DNA of 64,000 nucleotides from Pseudomonas sp. 8AS (GTDB lineage Bacteria; Pseudomonadota; Gammaproteobacteria; Pseudomonadales; Pseudomonadaceae): NCBI RefSeq assembly GCF_902506505.1, contig NZ_LR733406.1:3842693-3906692 (forward strand), written 5' to 3'. A program made the translations under genes and the position numbers. The notes under the pieces are model-generated. The model had not been told where the DNA came from. It was given only the letters and a program-made list of their open reading frames with translations, and searched no databases. Below are positions 1 to 14,525 of the stretch, piece by piece (position 1 is the stretch's first letter; the number at the start of each line of letters is the position of its first letter).

Positions 1-538
1 GGGCCACGCGATAGCTGCGCAGGCGGCTGGCCACCGGCGCGAAGAAGGCATCGGCGATGCTTGCATGGCCGAACAGGAACGGCCCGTCCTGGCCGAACTG
101 GGCGCGGCAGTCGGCCCACAGCTGGCAGATCCGCGCGATGTCGCCCTGCGCCTCGGCCGGGATCGACTCCAGGGCCTGGTCGCGGCGCATGTCCATCGAC
201 AGGTGGCTGCGCAGGCCGAGGAAACCGCTGTGCATCTCGGCGCACACCGCGCGCGCCACCGCCCGCGCATATTGCCCGCGCGGCCACAGGTGGGACTCGG
301 CAAAGCGCTCGGCGAGGTATTCGGCGATCGCCAGGGAATCCCAGATCGGCCCTTCCTCGGTCTTCAGCAGCGGCACCTTGCCGGTCGGCGAGTGGGCGAG
401 GATCTGCTGGCGGCTGTCGGCCTGATAGAGGCGCACGGTCAGCTCGTCGTAGGGCTCGCCGGTCAGTTCCAGGGCCAGCGCCGCGCGCAGCGACCAGGAC
501 GAGAAGTTCTTGTCACCAATGACCAGTTGCAGGGCCAT
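1..538 (-). CDS. Glutathione S-transferase family protein, 3' end cut off by the window
   Basis: Reads MALQLVIGDKNFSSWSLR and has an N-terminal thioredoxin-like GST domain: the SSWSLRA start of the fold, then a TGKVPLL segment and an EGPIWDSLAIAEYLAERF segment that form the glutathione-binding half. The frame is open to base 1, giving about 179 residues of a usual 210-230. The start is the ATG at 538, preceded by AGGAGAA. It lies downstream of argJ on the same strand (85-nt gap), as in PAO1 where I recall PA4401 after argJ. A detoxification or thiol-transfer role is family knowledge; the substrate is unknown. Confidence 0.85.
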   Translation of the reverse strand, partial: MALQLVIGDKNFSSWSLRAALALELTGEPYDELTVRLYQADSRQQILAHSPTGKVPLLKTEEGPIWDSLAIAEYLAERFAESHLWPRGQYARAVARAVCAEMHSGFLGLRSHLSMDMRRDQALESIPAEAQGDIARICQLWADCRAQFGQDGPFLFGHASIADAFFAPVASRLRSYRVA

Positions 539-622
539 GTCGGTTCTCCTGACAAGGGTGGGCGGAATGCACAGGGGACGCCGCGGCGCCCCCTGTGTCA
601 ACTCGAATGCAACGCCGCCGGC

Positions 623-1840
623 TCAGCTGCGGTATTCGGCGTTGATCTTGACGTACTCGTGGGACAGGTCGGTGGTCCAGATGGTCTCGCTGCAGGTGCC
701 GCGGCCCAGCTCGATGCGGATGGTGATTTCCTCCCGGGCCATCACCGCGGCGCCCTGCTCCTCGGTGTAGCTGGCGGCACGGCCGCCCTTGCTGGCGATG
801 CACACTTCACCGAGGAACACGTCGATCTTGCTCACGTCCAGCTGCGGCACGCCGGCATAGCCGACGGCGGCGAGGATGCGCCCCCAGTTCGGGTCGGAGG
901 CGAACAGCGCGGTCTTGATCAGCGGCGAGTGGGCCACCGCGTAAGCGACGTCCAGGCACTCCTGGTGGGTACCGCCGCCGTTGACCTGCACGGTGACGAA
1001 CTTGGTCGCGCCTTCGCCGTCGCGGACGATGGCCTGGGCGACTTCCATGAACACCTCGAACACCGCCTGCTTGAGCTTGGCGAACAGTTCGCCGGCGGCC
1101 TCGGTGATTTCCGCCAGCGCCGCCTGACCGGTGGCGATCAGCAGGCAGCAGTCGTTGGTCGAGGTATCGCCGTCGATGGTGATGCGGTTGAACGACTTGT
1201 TCGCCGCGTCGCGCACCAGATCCTGCAGCACGCTGCGCGCGACCTTGGCGTCGGTGGCGATGTAGCCGAGCATGGTCGCCATGTTCGGCCGGATCATCCC
1301 GGCGCCCTTGCTGATGCCGGTCACGGTGACGGTCACGCCGTCATGCTGGAACTGGCGGCTGGCGCCCTTGGGCATGGTGTCGGTGGTCATGATGCCGGTG
1401 GCGGCTTCGGCCCAGTGGTTTTCCGACAGGTCGTCGAGGGCCGCCTGCAGGGCGCCCTCGATCTTCTCCACCGGCAACGGCTCGCCGATCACCCCGGTGG
1501 AGAACGGCAGCACCGCCTCGGCGGCCACGCCGGTCAGCGCGGCCAGCGCGGCGCAGGTGCGCTTGGCATTGGCCAGGCCTTCCGGGCCGGTGCCGGCATT
1601 GGCATTGCCGGTGTTGGTCAGCAGGTAACGTACCTCGCCCTGCACACGCTCGCGGGTGACGATCACCGGCGCGGCGCAGAAGGCGTTGGTAGTGGTCACG
1701 GCCGCCACGCGCGAGCCTTCGGCGCAGCGCATCACCACCACATCCTTGCGCCCTGGGCGCTTGATGCCGGCAGAGGCGATGCCGAGTTCAAAACCGGGAA
1801 CCGGGTGCAGGACCGGCAGGGGACCAAGACCAACAGCCAT
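623..1840 (-). CDS. argJ: ArgJ, bifunctional glutamate N-acetyltransferase / ornithine acetyltransferase
   Basis: This 405-residue protein has the usual family length. ArgJ moves the acetyl group from N-acetylornithine to glutamate, closing the cyclic arginine pathway. The precursor cleaves itself into two chains before a conserved threonine. Here that site is in [10 protein letters not shown], with Thr at about residue 189 as nucleophile. The start chosen is the ATG at 1840 (MAVGLGPLP), preceded by GAGGAG. An ATG 15 nt upstream would place the ribosome site inside the gene. It follows secA on the same strand, with 120 nt between them. Confidence 0.96.
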   Translation of the reverse strand: MAVGLGPLPVLHPVPGFELGIASAGIKRPGRKDVVVMRCAEGSRVAAVTTTNAFCAAPVIVTRERVQGEVRYLLTNTGNANAGTGPEGLANAKRTCAALAALTGVAAEAVLPFSTGVIGEPLPVEKIEGALQAALDDLSENHWAEAATGIMTTDTMPKGASRQFQHDGVTVTVTGISKGAGMIRPNMATMLGYIATDAKVARSVLQDLVRDAANKSFNRITIDGDTSTNDCCLLIATGQAALAEITEAAGELFAKLKQAVFEVFMEVAQAIVRDGEGATKFVTVQVNGGGTHQECLDVAYAVAHSPLIKTALFASDPNWGRILAAVGYAGVPQLDVSKIDVFLGEVCIASKGGRAASYTEEQGAAVMAREEITIRIELGRGTCSETIWTTDLSHEYVKINAEYRS

Positions 1841-1960
1841 GGATGCGCTCCTCAATAAGCAGTCTGTTCATAGGCCGGGCGAGGCCCGGCAGGCAGTGGC
1901 AAAACGCCGCGAGCGGCAGAGCCGGTCGCGGCGTTGTTTATATAGCTGACATCTGCCGGA

Positions 1961-4699
1961 TCAGGCGATCTGACCGTGGCAATGCTTGTACTTCTTCCCG
2001 GAACCGCACGGGCACGGTTCGTTGCGCCCGGTTTTCACCTCGCTGCGCACCGGTGCGGCGGCCTGGGCCACCTCGCCGGCGTCTGCCGCCTCGGGCTCCG
2101 CGAGGGCCATTGCCGAGGCATCGGCATGCTGGAACTGCATGCGCTGGGCCATGGCTTCAGCTTCGCGGCGCAGGCGCGCCTCTTCCTCGGCCGGGTCTTC
2201 GCGGCGGATCTGCACGTGCGACAGCACGCGGATGGTGTCGCGCTTGATCGAGTCGAGCAGTTCCTGGAACAGGGTGAAGGACTCGCGCTTGTATTCCTGC
2301 TTGGGGTTCTTCTGCGCATAGCCGCGCAGGTGGATGCCGTGACGCAGGTGATCCATGGTCGCCAGGTGGTCTTTCCACAGGTCGTCGAGCACGCGCAGCA
2401 GCATCTGCTTCTCGAAGGTGCGCAGGGCCACCGCGCCGGCCAGCTCTTCCTTCTCGTTGTAGGCGGCCAGCAGCTCCTGGAGGATGCGCGCGCGCAGGGT
2501 TTCCTCGTACAGGTGGTCGTCTTCGTCGAGCCACTGCTGGATCGGCAGGCGCAGGCCGAAATCGCTGAACAGCGTCGCTTCCAGGCCGGCGATATCCCAC
2601 TGTTCGGGCAGCGACTGCGGCGGGATATGGTTGTTGATGGCGGCGGTCAGCACTTCCTCGCGGAACTCGGCGATGGTCTCGCCGATGTTGTCGGCGGCCA
2701 GCAGGCTGTTGCGCATGTGGTAGATCACCTTGCGCTGCTCGTTGGCCACGTCGTCGTACTCGAGCAGCTGCTTGCGCATGTCGAAGTTGCGACCCTCGAC
2801 CTTGCGCTGGGCCTTCTCGATGGCGTTGGTCACCATGCTGTGCTCGATGGCCTCGCCGGCCTGCATGCCCAGGGCCTTCATGAAGTTCTTCACCCGGTCG
2901 GAGGCGAAGATGCGCATCAGGCTGTCTTCCAGCGACAGGTAGAAGCGGCTGGAGCCCGGGTCGCCCTGGCGACCGGCGCGACCGCGCAGCTGGTTGTCGA
3001 TGCGTCGCGATTCGTGGCGCTCGGAAGCGATCACGCACAGACCGCCGGCCTCGATCACCTGCTGGTGGCGCTTCTGCCACTCGGCCTTGATCTGTGCGAT
3101 CTGCTCGGCCGTCGGGTTTTCCAGGCTGGCGACTTCCACTTCCCAGTTGCCGCCGAGGAGGATGTCGGTACCGCGACCGGCCATGTTGGTGGCGATGGTC
3201 ACCGCGCCCGGGCGACCGGCCTGAGCGATGATCTCGGCTTCCTTCTCGTGGTACTTGGCGTTGAGCACCTTGTGTTCCATGCCGGCCTTGTTCAGCAGGC
3301 TCGACAGGTATTCGGAGGTTTCGATCGAGGCGGTACCGACCAGGATCGGCCGGCCCTGGGCCTGGATTTCCTTGATATCGGCGATGATCGCCGCGTACTT
3401 CTCTTCCTGGGTCAGGTAGACCAGGTCGTTGTAGTCCTTGCGCGCCAGCGGCTTGTTGGTCGGGATCACCACCACGTCCAGGCCGTAGATCTGGCGGAAC
3501 TCGAAGGCCTCGGTGTCGGCAGTACCGGTCATGCCGGCCAGCTTCTTGTACAGGCGGAAGTAGTTCTGGAAGGTGGTCGAGGCCAGGGTCTGGCTCTCGG
3601 CCTGGATATTCAGGCCTTCCTTGGCTTCGATGGCCTGGTGCAGGCCCTCGGACAGGCGGCGGCCCGGCATGGTACGCCCGGTATGCTCGTCGATCAGCAG
3701 CACCTGGCCGTCTTGCACGATGTACTCGACGTTGCGGTGGAACAGCTTGTGCGCGCGCAGGCCGGCATAGACATGGGTCAGCAGGCCCAGGTTGTGCGCC
3801 GAGTACAGGCTCTCGCCCTCGGCCAGCAGGCCGGCCGCGGTGAGCAGTTCCTCGATGAACTGGTGGCCGGCTTCGTTGAGTTCGACCTGACGGCTCTTCT
3901 CATCGATCTTGTAATGGCCTTCCTGGGTGACCACGCCCTCTTCTTCCTCGATGTGCTGGGTGAGGCGCGGGATCAGCTTGTTGATTTCCATGTACAGCTT
4001 GGAGCTGTCTTCGGCCTGGCCGGAGATGATCAGCGGGGTGCGCGCTTCGTCGATGAGGATCGAGTCCACTTCGTCGATCACGGCGAAGTTCAGCTCGCGC
4101 TGGAACTTCTCGTCCAGGCTGAAGGCCATGTTGTCGCGCAGGTAGTCGAAGCCGAATTCGTTGTTGGTGCCGTAGGTGATATCGGCAGCATAGGCGGCGC
4201 GCTTCTCCTCCGGCGGCATGAACGGGGTGACGATGCCGACGCTGAGGCCGAGGAATTCGTACAGCGGGCGCATCCAGTTGGCGTCGCGGCGAGCCAGGTA
4301 ATCGTTGACCGTGATCACGTGCACGCCGCGGCCTTCCAGGGCGTTCAGGTACACCGCCAGGGTACCGACCAGGGTCTTGCCCTCGCCGGTGCGCATCTCG
4401 GCAATCTTGCCCTCGTGCAGGGTCATGCCGCCGATCAGCTGCACGTCGAAGTGACGCATGCCCATCACGCGCTTGCCGGCCTCGCGGGCCACGGCGAAGG
4501 CTTCGGGAAGAATCTGGTCGAGGGTATCGCCCTTGGCCAGGCGCGCCTTGAACTCCTCGGTCTTGGCCCTCAGCTGCTCGTCGGAGAGCGCCAGCATCTG
4601 CTCTTCGAGGGCATTGATTGCCGTCACCGCCTTGAGCATGCGTTTGACTTCACGCTCGTTCTTGCTTCCAAAGAGTTTCTTCAACAGCGGCGCAAACAT
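1961..4699 (-). CDS. secA: SecA, preprotein translocase ATPase
   Basis: This 912-residue motor pushes unfolded preproteins through SecYEG at the inner membrane. The N-terminus is [14 protein letters not shown]. Walker A is MRTGEGKT (residues about 102-109). The DEAD-type Walker B reads [13 protein letters not shown], and the second nucleotide-binding domain contains NMAGRGTDI and [11 protein letters not shown]. The C-terminal zinc-binding tail [14 protein letters not shown], which contacts SecB, is intact. The frame stays open upstream to about 5149, but family alignment and the ATG at 4699 (GGAAGAA upstream) fix the start. It is divergent from the DUF721 gene. Confidence 0.98.
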   Translation of the reverse strand: MFAPLLKKLFGSKNEREVKRMLKAVTAINALEEQMLALSDEQLRAKTEEFKARLAKGDTLDQILPEAFAVAREAGKRVMGMRHFDVQLIGGMTLHEGKIAEMRTGEGKTLVGTLAVYLNALEGRGVHVITVNDYLARRDANWMRPLYEFLGLSVGIVTPFMPPEEKRAAYAADITYGTNNEFGFDYLRDNMAFSLDEKFQRELNFAVIDEVDSILIDEARTPLIISGQAEDSSKLYMEINKLIPRLTQHIEEEEGVVTQEGHYKIDEKSRQVELNEAGHQFIEELLTAAGLLAEGESLYSAHNLGLLTHVYAGLRAHKLFHRNVEYIVQDGQVLLIDEHTGRTMPGRRLSEGLHQAIEAKEGLNIQAESQTLASTTFQNYFRLYKKLAGMTGTADTEAFEFRQIYGLDVVVIPTNKPLARKDYNDLVYLTQEEKYAAIIADIKEIQAQGRPILVGTASIETSEYLSSLLNKAGMEHKVLNAKYHEKEAEIIAQAGRPGAVTIATNMAGRGTDILLGGNWEVEVASLENPTAEQIAQIKAEWQKRHQQVIEAGGLCVIASERHESRRIDNQLRGRAGRQGDPGSSRFYLSLEDSLMRIFASDRVKNFMKALGMQAGEAIEHSMVTNAIEKAQRKVEGRNFDMRKQLLEYDDVANEQRKVIYHMRNSLLAADNIGETIAEFREEVLTAAINNHIPPQSLPEQWDIAGLEATLFSDFGLRLPIQQWLDEDDHLYEETLRARILQELLAAYNEKEELAGAVALRTFEKQMLLRVLDDLWKDHLATMDHLRHGIHLRGYAQKNPKQEYKRESFTLFQELLDSIKRDTIRVLSHVQIRREDPAEEEARLRREAEAMAQRMQFQHADASAMALAEPEAADAGEVAQAAAPVRSEVKTGRNEPCPCGSGKKYKHCHGQIA

Positions 4700-4937
4700 A
4701 TCGGCAGATTCTTCCACTAATAGGGATGATGGGCGACGCAGAACGCCAGCCCTGCAGCCGTTTCGGCTGCGTGCGAAAGGGGGCATTCTACTCGGAAACG
4801 TCGACGAGGAAAGCGCATCATGCCCTCGACCGGAGCACAGTCCGCAACCGCGAATCCTTTCCATATGGGGGCGCCCGCCGTCCACTGCAAGGCCTGGTTT
4901 GCTAACATGCGGCCATGACCGCACCGATGCCCCGCCC

Positions 4938-5393
4938 ATGACCTTCCGCCCGCTGCCCGGCAAGGCACCCGCCGTTCTGCTGCGCGAGAGCAAGCCCTTG
5001 CAGACCCTGTTCGCCCAGGCCCAGCGCCTGGCACGCCTGCAGGAGCTGGTCGACAGCCAGCTGGAGCCTGCAGCCCGCGAACACTGCCGGGTTGCCAGCT
5101 GGCGCGAGGGTTGCCTGCTGCTGCTCACCAGCAACGGCCACTGGGCCACCCGCCTGCACTATCAGCAGCGTCGCCTGCAGCGCCAGCTGCAGACGCTGCC
5201 GGAGTTCGCCGGGCTGCTGAAGATCCAGATCAAGGTGCGCCCGCCGACCGGCCAGGTCGACCATGTCGGGCGCAAGGCGGAGCTTTCCAGCGCCGCCGCC
5301 GACAGCCTCAACAGCGCCGCCGAAGGCATCAGCGACCCCAGGTTGCGCGCCGCCCTCGAGCGCCTGGCCAGCCACGCCAAGCCACGCGAATAG
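4938..5393 (+). CDS. dciA: DUF721 family protein, DciA-type helicase operator
   Basis: A 151-residue protein beginning [15 protein letters not shown]. The centre (roughly residues 15-95) matches the DUF721 pattern: an [15 protein letters not shown] helix, then [24 protein letters not shown] and a conserved LKIQIKVRP strand. The C-terminal third is low-complexity and alanine/serine rich. DUF721 proteins, called DciA, load or activate the DnaB helicase in bacteria without DnaC/DnaI. The gene sits between divergent secA and convergent lpxC, its normal place in Pseudomonas. An ATG at 4915 is out of frame and was not used. Family assignment is firm; function rests on homology. Confidence 0.85.
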   Translation: MTFRPLPGKAPAVLLRESKPLQTLFAQAQRLARLQELVDSQLEPAAREHCRVASWREGCLLLLTSNGHWATRLHYQQRRLQRQLQTLPEFAGLLKIQIKVRPPTGQVDHVGRKAELSSAAADSLNSAAEGISDPRLRAALERLASHAKPRE

Positions 5394-5404
5394 CGGACAA
5401 AAAA

Positions 5405-5426
5405 TAGGCCACCTAGAGGTGGCCTA
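5405..5426. terminator. Hairpin terminator between dciA and lpxC
   Basis: A perfect 9-bp stem, TAGGCCACC / GGTGGCCTA, with a TAGA loop. On the minus strand it is followed by TTTTTTGTCC, a good intrinsic terminator for the dcw cluster after lpxC. It may also stop dciA transcripts, though the T-run on that side is poor. Confidence 0.85.
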
Positions 5427-5454
5427 AATCAAACTAGAAAGAGGGTGTTGCTGC

Positions 5455-6402
<948 letters not shown>

Positions 6403-6478
6403 TCAACAATGGCCGGCGATGATAGCAGAACCGGCCTTTGCTGAACACCAATCACCTTCATACTCCTGATAAATTCCA

Positions 6479-7675
6479 TCAATCAGCTTGGCGGCGCAGG
6501 AAGGCCGGGATATCCAGATAATCCAGGTCGTCCTGCGTGTTCAGCTTGGCTGCGGCGGCAGCACCGGCATGGCTTTGACGCTGCACGGTGGGGCGCTCGT
6601 AGTCCTTGTAGTTGACGGCCTGCGGCTCGGCAGCACGCGGCGCGGCACCGATCACGGCCGCCGGTGCAACGGAAGCGGCGACGATGGTGTTGTCGACCAC
6701 CTTGACCGGCTTCTCGATGCGCGCACCCAGGCCGGTGGCGACCACGGTGACGTGCAGTTCGTCGCGCATATCGGCATCGATCACCGCGCCGACCTTGACG
6801 GTGGCGTGCTCGGAGGCGAAAGCCTCGATGATCTCGCCGACCGCGGCGTACTCGCCGAGGGACAGATCCAGACCGGCGGTGATGTTGACCAGGATGCCGC
6901 GGGCGCCCTGCAGGTTGACGTCTTCCAGCAGCGGGTTGCGGATCGCCGCCTCGGTGGCTTCACGAGCACGGTTCGGACCGCTGGCGCAGCCGGTGCCCAT
7001 CATCGCCATGCCCATTTCACCCATCACGGTCTTCACGTCGGCGAAGTCGACGTTCATCAGGCCCGGACGCTGCATGATGTCGGAGATACCGCGCACGGCA
7101 CCGGCCAGCACGTCGTCGGCCTTGGCGAAGGCGGACAGCAGGCTGGCATCCTTGCCGAGGATGGTCAGCAGTTTCTCGTTGGGGATGGTGATCAGCGAGT
7201 CGACGCACTCGGACAGGGCACGGATGCCCTCGTCGGCGACCTGCATGCGCTTGCGCCCCTCGAACGGGAACGGACGGGTCACCACCGCCACGGTGAGGAT
7301 GCCCATCTCCTTCGCCACTTCGGCGATGATCGGCGCCGCACCGGTACCGGTACCGCCACCCATGCCGGTGGTGATGAAGACCATGTCGGCGCCATTCAGC
7401 ACTTCGGCGATGCGCTCGCGGTCTTCCAGGGCGGCCTGACGGCCGATTTCCGGGTTGGTGCCGGCGCCCAGGCCCTTGGTCACACCAGGGCCGAGCTGCA
7501 GTACGGTGCGCGCGCCGACATTCTTCAGCGCCTGCGCATCGGTGTTGGCGCAGATGAACTCGACGCCTTCGATGTTGTTCTTGACCATGTGGTTGACGGC
7601 ATTGCCACCGCCGCCACCGACGCCGATCACCTTGATAACTGCGCTTTGCGGAACGTTATCTACGAGTTCGAACAT
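6479..7675 (-). CDS. ftsZ: FtsZ, cell-division tubulin homologue
   Basis: A 398-residue GTPase that polymerises into the Z ring at midcell. The tubulin signature GGGTGTGA is at residues 106-113, the N-terminal nucleotide loop reads [13 protein letters not shown], and the catalytic T7-loop region lies in [12 protein letters not shown] variable linker rich in alanine and proline (about 315-380) leads to the C-terminal peptide [15 protein letters not shown], which binds FtsA and ZipA. The start ATG at 7675 has AAGGAGAGGGG upstream. It follows ftsA with a 55-nt gap. Confidence 0.99.
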   Translation of the reverse strand: MFELVDNVPQSAVIKVIGVGGGGGNAVNHMVKNNIEGVEFICANTDAQALKNVGARTVLQLGPGVTKGLGAGTNPEIGRQAALEDRERIAEVLNGADMVFITTGMGGGTGTGAAPIIAEVAKEMGILTVAVVTRPFPFEGRKRMQVADEGIRALSECVDSLITIPNEKLLTILGKDASLLSAFAKADDVLAGAVRGISDIMQRPGLMNVDFADVKTVMGEMGMAMMGTGCASGPNRAREATEAAIRNPLLEDVNLQGARGILVNITAGLDLSLGEYAAVGEIIEAFASEHATVKVGAVIDADMRDELHVTVVATGLGARIEKPVKVVDNTIVAASVAPAAVIGAAPRAAEPQAVNYKDYERPTVQRQSHAGAAAAAKLNTQDDLDYLDIPAFLRRQAD

Positions 7676-7730
7676 TTCCCCTCTCCTTATTTTCTAGTTG
7701 TATCGCCTACAGCTAACCGCGGTGTTGCTT

Positions 7731-8978
7731 TCAGAAATTGCCCTGGACCCAGCGTTTCAGCCGTTCCAGTACAGGTGCCTTGGGTTCGTCGCTATACAAG
7801 CTGCTGCCAGACATGGAGATGCCGTCGGCCTGCTTCTGCAGGCCGTACATGAGCAGGCCCACGCCTGTCGAATAGATAGGATTACGCACGACGTCGGCCA
7901 GTCCCTTGACGCTGTGTGGTACGCCCAGACGCACCGGCATGTGAAAGATCTCTTCGGCCAGTTCGACGGCACCTTCCATCTTGGCGGTGCCACCGGTGAG
8001 GACGATCCCGGCAGGGATCATGTCCTCATAGCCACTGCGCCGCAGCTCGGCCTGAATCAGGGTGAAAAGCTCGTCGTAACGGGGCTCGACAACCTCGGCC
8101 AGAGCCTGGCGGGACAGTTCCCGCGGTGGCCGGTCACCCACGCTGGGAACCTTGATGGTTTCCCCGGCACCGGCCAGTTTGGCTAGGGCGCAAGCATACC
8201 GAATCTTGATCTCCTCGGCATACTGGGTGGGGGTGCGTAATGCCATTGCAATATCATTGGTAACCTGGTCGCCGGCGATCGGAATCACCGCCGTGTGACG
8301 TATCGCACCTTCGGTGAAGATGGCGATGTCGGTGGTGCCACCGCCGATGTCGACCAGGCACACGCCCAGTTCCTTCTCGTCGTCGGTCAGCACCGCATAG
8401 GCGGAGGCCAGCTGTTCGAGAATGATGTCGTCGACTTCCAGGCCGCAGCGGCGCACGCACTTCTCGACGTTCTGTGCCGCGTTCACCGCGCAGGTGACCA
8501 CATGCACCTTGGCTTCCAGGCGCACGCCGGACATGCCCAGCGGCTCGCGCACGCCTTCCTGGTTATCGATCACGTAATCCTGCGGCAGGGTGTGCAGCAC
8601 CCGCTGGTCGGCCGGAATGGCCACGGCCTGGGCGGCGTCGAGTACGCGCTCGAGGTCGGCCGGGCTGACTTCGCGGTCGCGGATGGCGACGATGCCGTGG
8701 CTGTTGAGGCTGCGGATATGGTTGCCGGCCACGCCGACGAAGGCCGAGTGGATGCGGCAGCCGGCCATCAGCTGGGCCTCCTCCACCGCGCGCTGGATCG
8801 ACTGCACGGTGGACTCGATGTTGACCACCACGCCCTTCTTCAGGCCGCGCGACGGGTGGGTGCCGATGCCGACGATTTCCAGCTGGCCATCCGCGGTCAC
8901 CTCGCCCACCAGCGCCACCACCTTGGAGGTGCCGATATCCAGGCCGACGATCATCTTGCCGCTCTGCACGCTTGCCAT
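7731..8978 (-). CDS. ftsA: FtsA, actin-like Z-ring membrane tether
   Basis: This 415-residue actin-fold ATPase anchors FtsZ to the inner membrane. It shows phosphate loop 1 in GLDIGTSKVVALVGE, the second phosphate segment CLVDIGGGTTDIAIF and the adenosine motif GIVLTGGTAKMEG. The C-terminus VLERLKRWVQGNF is the amphipathic membrane-targeting helix. The ATG at 8978 is preceded by GAGGAGAAAG; an upstream in-frame ATG at about 9002 includes that ribosome site and was rejected. It lies 20 nt after ftsQ. Confidence 0.98.
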   Translation of the reverse strand: MASVQSGKMIVGLDIGTSKVVALVGEVTADGQLEIVGIGTHPSRGLKKGVVVNIESTVQSIQRAVEEAQLMAGCRIHSAFVGVAGNHIRSLNSHGIVAIRDREVSPADLERVLDAAQAVAIPADQRVLHTLPQDYVIDNQEGVREPLGMSGVRLEAKVHVVTCAVNAAQNVEKCVRRCGLEVDDIILEQLASAYAVLTDDEKELGVCLVDIGGGTTDIAIFTEGAIRHTAVIPIAGDQVTNDIAMALRTPTQYAEEIKIRYACALAKLAGAGETIKVPSVGDRPPRELSRQALAEVVEPRYDELFTLIQAELRRSGYEDMIPAGIVLTGGTAKMEGAVELAEEIFHMPVRLGVPHSVKGLADVVRNPIYSTGVGLLMYGLQKQADGISMSGSSLYSDEPKAPVLERLKRWVQGNF

Positions 8979-8998
8979 GGTTCTACTTTCTCCTCGAT

Positions 8999-9856
8999 TC
9001 ACTGCACGGCGGCGGGTTCAGCCGCCGTTGGCGCCACCGGCGTGCGCCAGGCCACGGCCAGGCCGTTGGCGTAACGCAGGTCGATGCGCGCGATATTCGC
9101 GATCTGCTCTTTCAGCACCTTGTCGTAGATGGTGCTGAAGCGACGTATTTTCTCTACCAGGTGGTCGCGCCCCAGAAGGATCTCCACACCCTGGCCGGTG
9201 CTGATGAACCAGCTGCCATGCTCGCGCAGCTCCAGGCTGACGATGGAGAAACCCAGCGGGCGCAGCATCTGGCTGAGCACCTGGTACTGCTGCATCACCT
9301 GCTGCTGGGCGCGTTGCGGCCCGGACAGCAACGGCAGGTTCTCGTAGTGGGTCAGCTCGCGCGGGGCGAAGGCCTGGCCCTGGTTGTTCAGCAGCGCCTC
9401 GCTGCCCCAACGGGCCACCGGCAGTTGCTCCTCCAGACGGATCGACACCTGGTCCGGCCATACCCGGCGCACTTCGGCGTGGGCGATCCACGGCATGCGC
9501 TCCAGCTCGGTACGCATGCCGGCCATGTCGACGGTGAAGAAGCTCGCCGCGATGAACGGCGCGATACGCTCCTGCACCGCCTGCTGGCTGATGTAGCTGA
9601 GTTCGCCCTGCACGCTGACCCGCGCGATCGGTCGATCGGCATAGGGGATCAGGCGCTGGGCCAGCTCGTAGGTGGCGAAACCCAGGCCGACCAGCAGCAG
9701 CGGCCACAGCAGGCGTTTCAGGCCGCTGAAGTCCGGCTTCGGCAGGCGCGCGGACAGCGGCTCCTTGGCCACCATCCGGCTCGCGCCGCGCGCAGCCGTC
9801 GGCGCGCGCAGGGGAGCGCGGCCGATGGGTTGCGGGTGGCGGAGAGTGACGCCCAT
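8999..9856 (-). CDS. ftsQ: FtsQ, divisome membrane protein
   Basis: A 285-residue bitopic inner-membrane protein. It has a basic cytoplasmic N-terminus, one membrane helix at about residues 49-68 ([19 protein letters not shown]), a POTRA domain beginning at [14 protein letters not shown] and a beta domain. FtsQ bridges early and late division proteins with FtsB and FtsL. The ATG at 9856 begins 3 nt after the ddlB stop, so the two are translationally close. Length and order (ddlB-ftsQ-ftsA-ftsZ) match the family. Confidence 0.97.
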   Translation of the reverse strand: MGVTLRHPQPIGRAPLRAPTAARGASRMVAKEPLSARLPKPDFSGLKRLLWPLLLVGLGFATYELAQRLIPYADRPIARVSVQGELSYISQQAVQERIAPFIAASFFTVDMAGMRTELERMPWIAHAEVRRVWPDQVSIRLEEQLPVARWGSEALLNNQGQAFAPRELTHYENLPLLSGPQRAQQQVMQQYQVLSQMLRPLGFSIVSLELREHGSWFISTGQGVEILLGRDHLVEKIRRFSTIYDKVLKEQIANIARIDLRYANGLAVAWRTPVAPTAAEPAAVQ

Positions 9857-9859
9857 GAG

Positions 9860-12238
<2,379 letters not shown>

Positions 12239-12246
<8 letters not shown>

Positions 12247-13309
12247 GGGCCACCTCCAGGCAGGTTTCCACCACCGTGCGGGTGGCATCGGGCTTGGCCA
12301 GGCGGCGCGCAATGCGGCCCATGTCCTTGAGTTTTTCGGGGTGCATCAGAACCTCGGTCAGCTGCGCGGCCAGTTTGTCCGCGTCAGTCGCATGTTGCGG
12401 GAGCAGGAAGGCCGCGCCCTCCTTCGCCAGGTATTCGGCATTGCGCGTCTGGTGGTCGTCGATCGCATGCGGCAACGGCACCAGGAACGACGGCAGGCCT
12501 GCGGCGGCCAGCTCGCTGACGGTCAGCGCGCCGGCACGGCAGATCACCAGGTCGGCCCAGGCATAGGCATGGGCCATGTCCTTGATGAACGGCGCGACCT
12601 CGGCTTCGACCGCAACTTCGCGATAACGCTCCGCGGTGATCTCCGCATGTTGCTTGCCCGCCTGGTGGAACACCTGCGGGCGCAGCTCGGCCGGCAGCTT
12701 GGCCAGGGCGGCCGGCAGCAGCTTGTTCAGCGGCTCGGCGCCCAGGCTGCCGCCCAGCACCAGCAGGCGCGGCTTGCGCTTGCTCAGCGAGTCGCGCGGG
12801 GTTTCCAGGAACAGCTCCTCGCGCACCGGATTGCCGGTGGTGCGGCGCTTGGCGCTGCCTGCGAAGGTATCCGGGAAGCCTTCGCACACGCGCTTGGCGA
12901 ACGGCACCAGGCTGCGGTTGGCGGTGCCGGCCACGGCGTTCTGCTCCTGGATGATCAGCGGCGCACCGCTCATCCGCGCAGCCAGGCCACCGGGGCCAGT
13001 GACATAGCCGCCCATGCCCAGCACGCAGACCGGCTGCAGCTCGCGCATGATCCGCCGCGCCTGCCACAGGGCCCGTAGCAGCTGGAACGGCGCCTTGAGC
13101 AGGGCCAGCTTGCTCTTGCCGCGCAGGCCGCTGACCTGGATCAGGTGCAACGGCAGGCCGGCGGCCGGCACCAGTTCGTTCTCGATGCCGCGCGGGGTGC
13201 CCAGCCAGTGCACGCTGTAGCCGCGCGCCTGGAACTCGCGGGCGCAGGCCAGGGCCGGGAACACGTGGCCGCCGGTACCGCCGGCCATGATCAGGACATT
13301 ACCGCGCAT
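12239..13309 (-). CDS. murG: MurG, lipid II-forming N-acetylglucosaminyltransferase
   Basis: This 356-residue GT-B glycosyltransferase acts at the inner face of the membrane. It adds GlcNAc to lipid I to make lipid II. The N-terminal glycine loop [12 protein letters not shown] and the GGSLGA loop are present. The UDP-GlcNAc site reads [18 protein letters not shown]. The start ATG at 13309 lies 11 nt inside the 3' end of ftsW, and its stop lies inside murC, so it is embedded in a tightly packed operon. Confidence 0.97.
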
Positions 13310-14525
13310 GGCCGACCTCCTCGGGCTCGAAGAAATCCGCCTCGCTGAATTCCACCTCCGCGCTGCCCAGTTGCACCTGGGTGCGCCGCTCCCACTCGAT
13401 GCGCAGCAGCAGCGCCAGGCTGACGCAGCAGATCACCAGGGAGCTGCCGCCGTAGCTGAGGAACGGCAGGGTCAGGCCCTTGGTCGGCAGCAGGCCGACG
13501 TTCACGCCGATATTGATCAGCACCTGGCCGATCCACAGGAACGCCAGGCCGTAGGCCACATAGGCGGAGAAGAACTGCCTGGCCTTTTCCGCCCACAGGC
13601 CGATGTACAGGGCGCGCACGCTGACGAAGACGAACAGCGCCACGGTCAGCAGCGCGCCGACCATGCCCAGCTCCTCGGCCAGCACGGCGAAGACGAAGTC
13701 GGTGTGCGCTTCCGGCAGGTAGAACTGCTTCTGGATGCTGTTGCCCAGGCCGACGCCCAGCCACTCGCCGCGGCCGAAGGCGATCAGCGCCTGGCTCAGC
13801 TGATAGCCGGCACCATACTGGTCGGCCCAGGGGTCGACGAAGTTGGTCAGGCGCGCCAGGCGATAGCTCTGGCTGGTCATCACCACCACGCCCAGGGCCA
13901 GCACGCCGCTGGCCAGGGGGATGAAGCGCAGCAGGTTAATGCCGCCGAGGAACAGCATGGCGATGCAGGCGCCGACCAGCACCACGGTGGCGCCGAAGTC
14001 CGGCTCGGCCAGCAGCAGCACGGCGATCGGGCCGAGGATGAACATCGGCTTGATGAAGCCCATCAGGTGCTTGCGCACTTCCTCCTGGCGGCGCACCAGG
14101 TAGGCGGCGATGAACATCACGGTGAACAGCTTGGCCAGCTCGGACGGCTGCAGGTTGAACAGGCCGAAGCCAATCCAGCGCTTGGCGCCGTTGACCTCAC
14201 GACCGATGCCCGGCAGCAGCACCAGGATCAGCAGGACGAAGGCGATCAGCAGCAGGGTGCCGCTGAAACGCTGCCACAGGGCCATCGGGATCAGCAGGGT
14301 CATGAACCCGGCGCCCAGACCAATGGCCAGGTAAATCAGGTGGCGGACCATGTGGTACAGCGGGTTGCCGGACAGCGCCGCCGCCACTTCCGAAGAGGCC
14401 GAGGTGATCATCACCAGGCCCAGGCCGAGCAGGGCCAGGCAACCGGCCAGCAGCGGGAAGTCGAGGTCGATGCCGCGCTGGCTGCGCAGCGGCGACGGAG
14501 CGGCGAGCAGGCGTTCCAGCTTCAT
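13299..14525 (-). CDS. ftsW: FtsW, septal peptidoglycan polymerase (SEDS)
   Basis: A 408-residue multi-pass inner-membrane protein with about ten predicted helices. As a SEDS glycosyltransferase it polymerises lipid II at the septum with FtsI. Recognisable segments are NGAKRWIGFGLFNLQPSE, with the tryptophan-isoleucine core, and LPFLSYGGSSL near the end. The ATG at 14525 overlaps the murD stop by 4 nt. Reading frame exists far upstream, but it is antisense-type shadow across murD. Confidence 0.97.
   Translation of the reverse strand: MKLERLLAAPSPLRSQRGIDLDFPLLAGCLALLGLGLVMITSASSEVAAALSGNPLYHMVRHLIYLAIGLGAGFMTLLIPMALWQRFSGTLLLIAFVLLILVLLPGIGREVNGAKRWIGFGLFNLQPSELAKLFTVMFIAAYLVRRQEEVRKHLMGFIKPMFILGPIAVLLLAEPDFGATVVLVGACIAMLFLGGINLLRFIPLASGVLALGVVVMTSQSYRLARLTNFVDPWADQYGAGYQLSQALIAFGRGEWLGVGLGNSIQKQFYLPEAHTDFVFAVLAEELGMVGALLTVALFVFVSVRALYIGLWAEKARQFFSAYVAYGLAFLWIGQVLINIGVNVGLLPTKGLTLPFLSYGGSSLVICCVSLALLLRIEWERRTQVQLGSAEVEFSEADFFEPEEVGHAR

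Noticed and set aside
65-1858. A 597-residue plus-strand reading frame opposite argJ and the GST gene
   Set aside because: It lies antisense to two clearly conserved genes, is rich in His/Gly/Arg repeats typical of GC-rich antisense frames, and matches no family.
1976-4720. A 914-residue plus-strand frame opposite secA
   Set aside because: Antisense shadow of secA; the secA motifs are complete on the other strand.
5405-5426. A possible operator between dciA and lpxC
   Set aside because: The hairpin with a T-run on the lpxC strand is explained by an intrinsic terminator.
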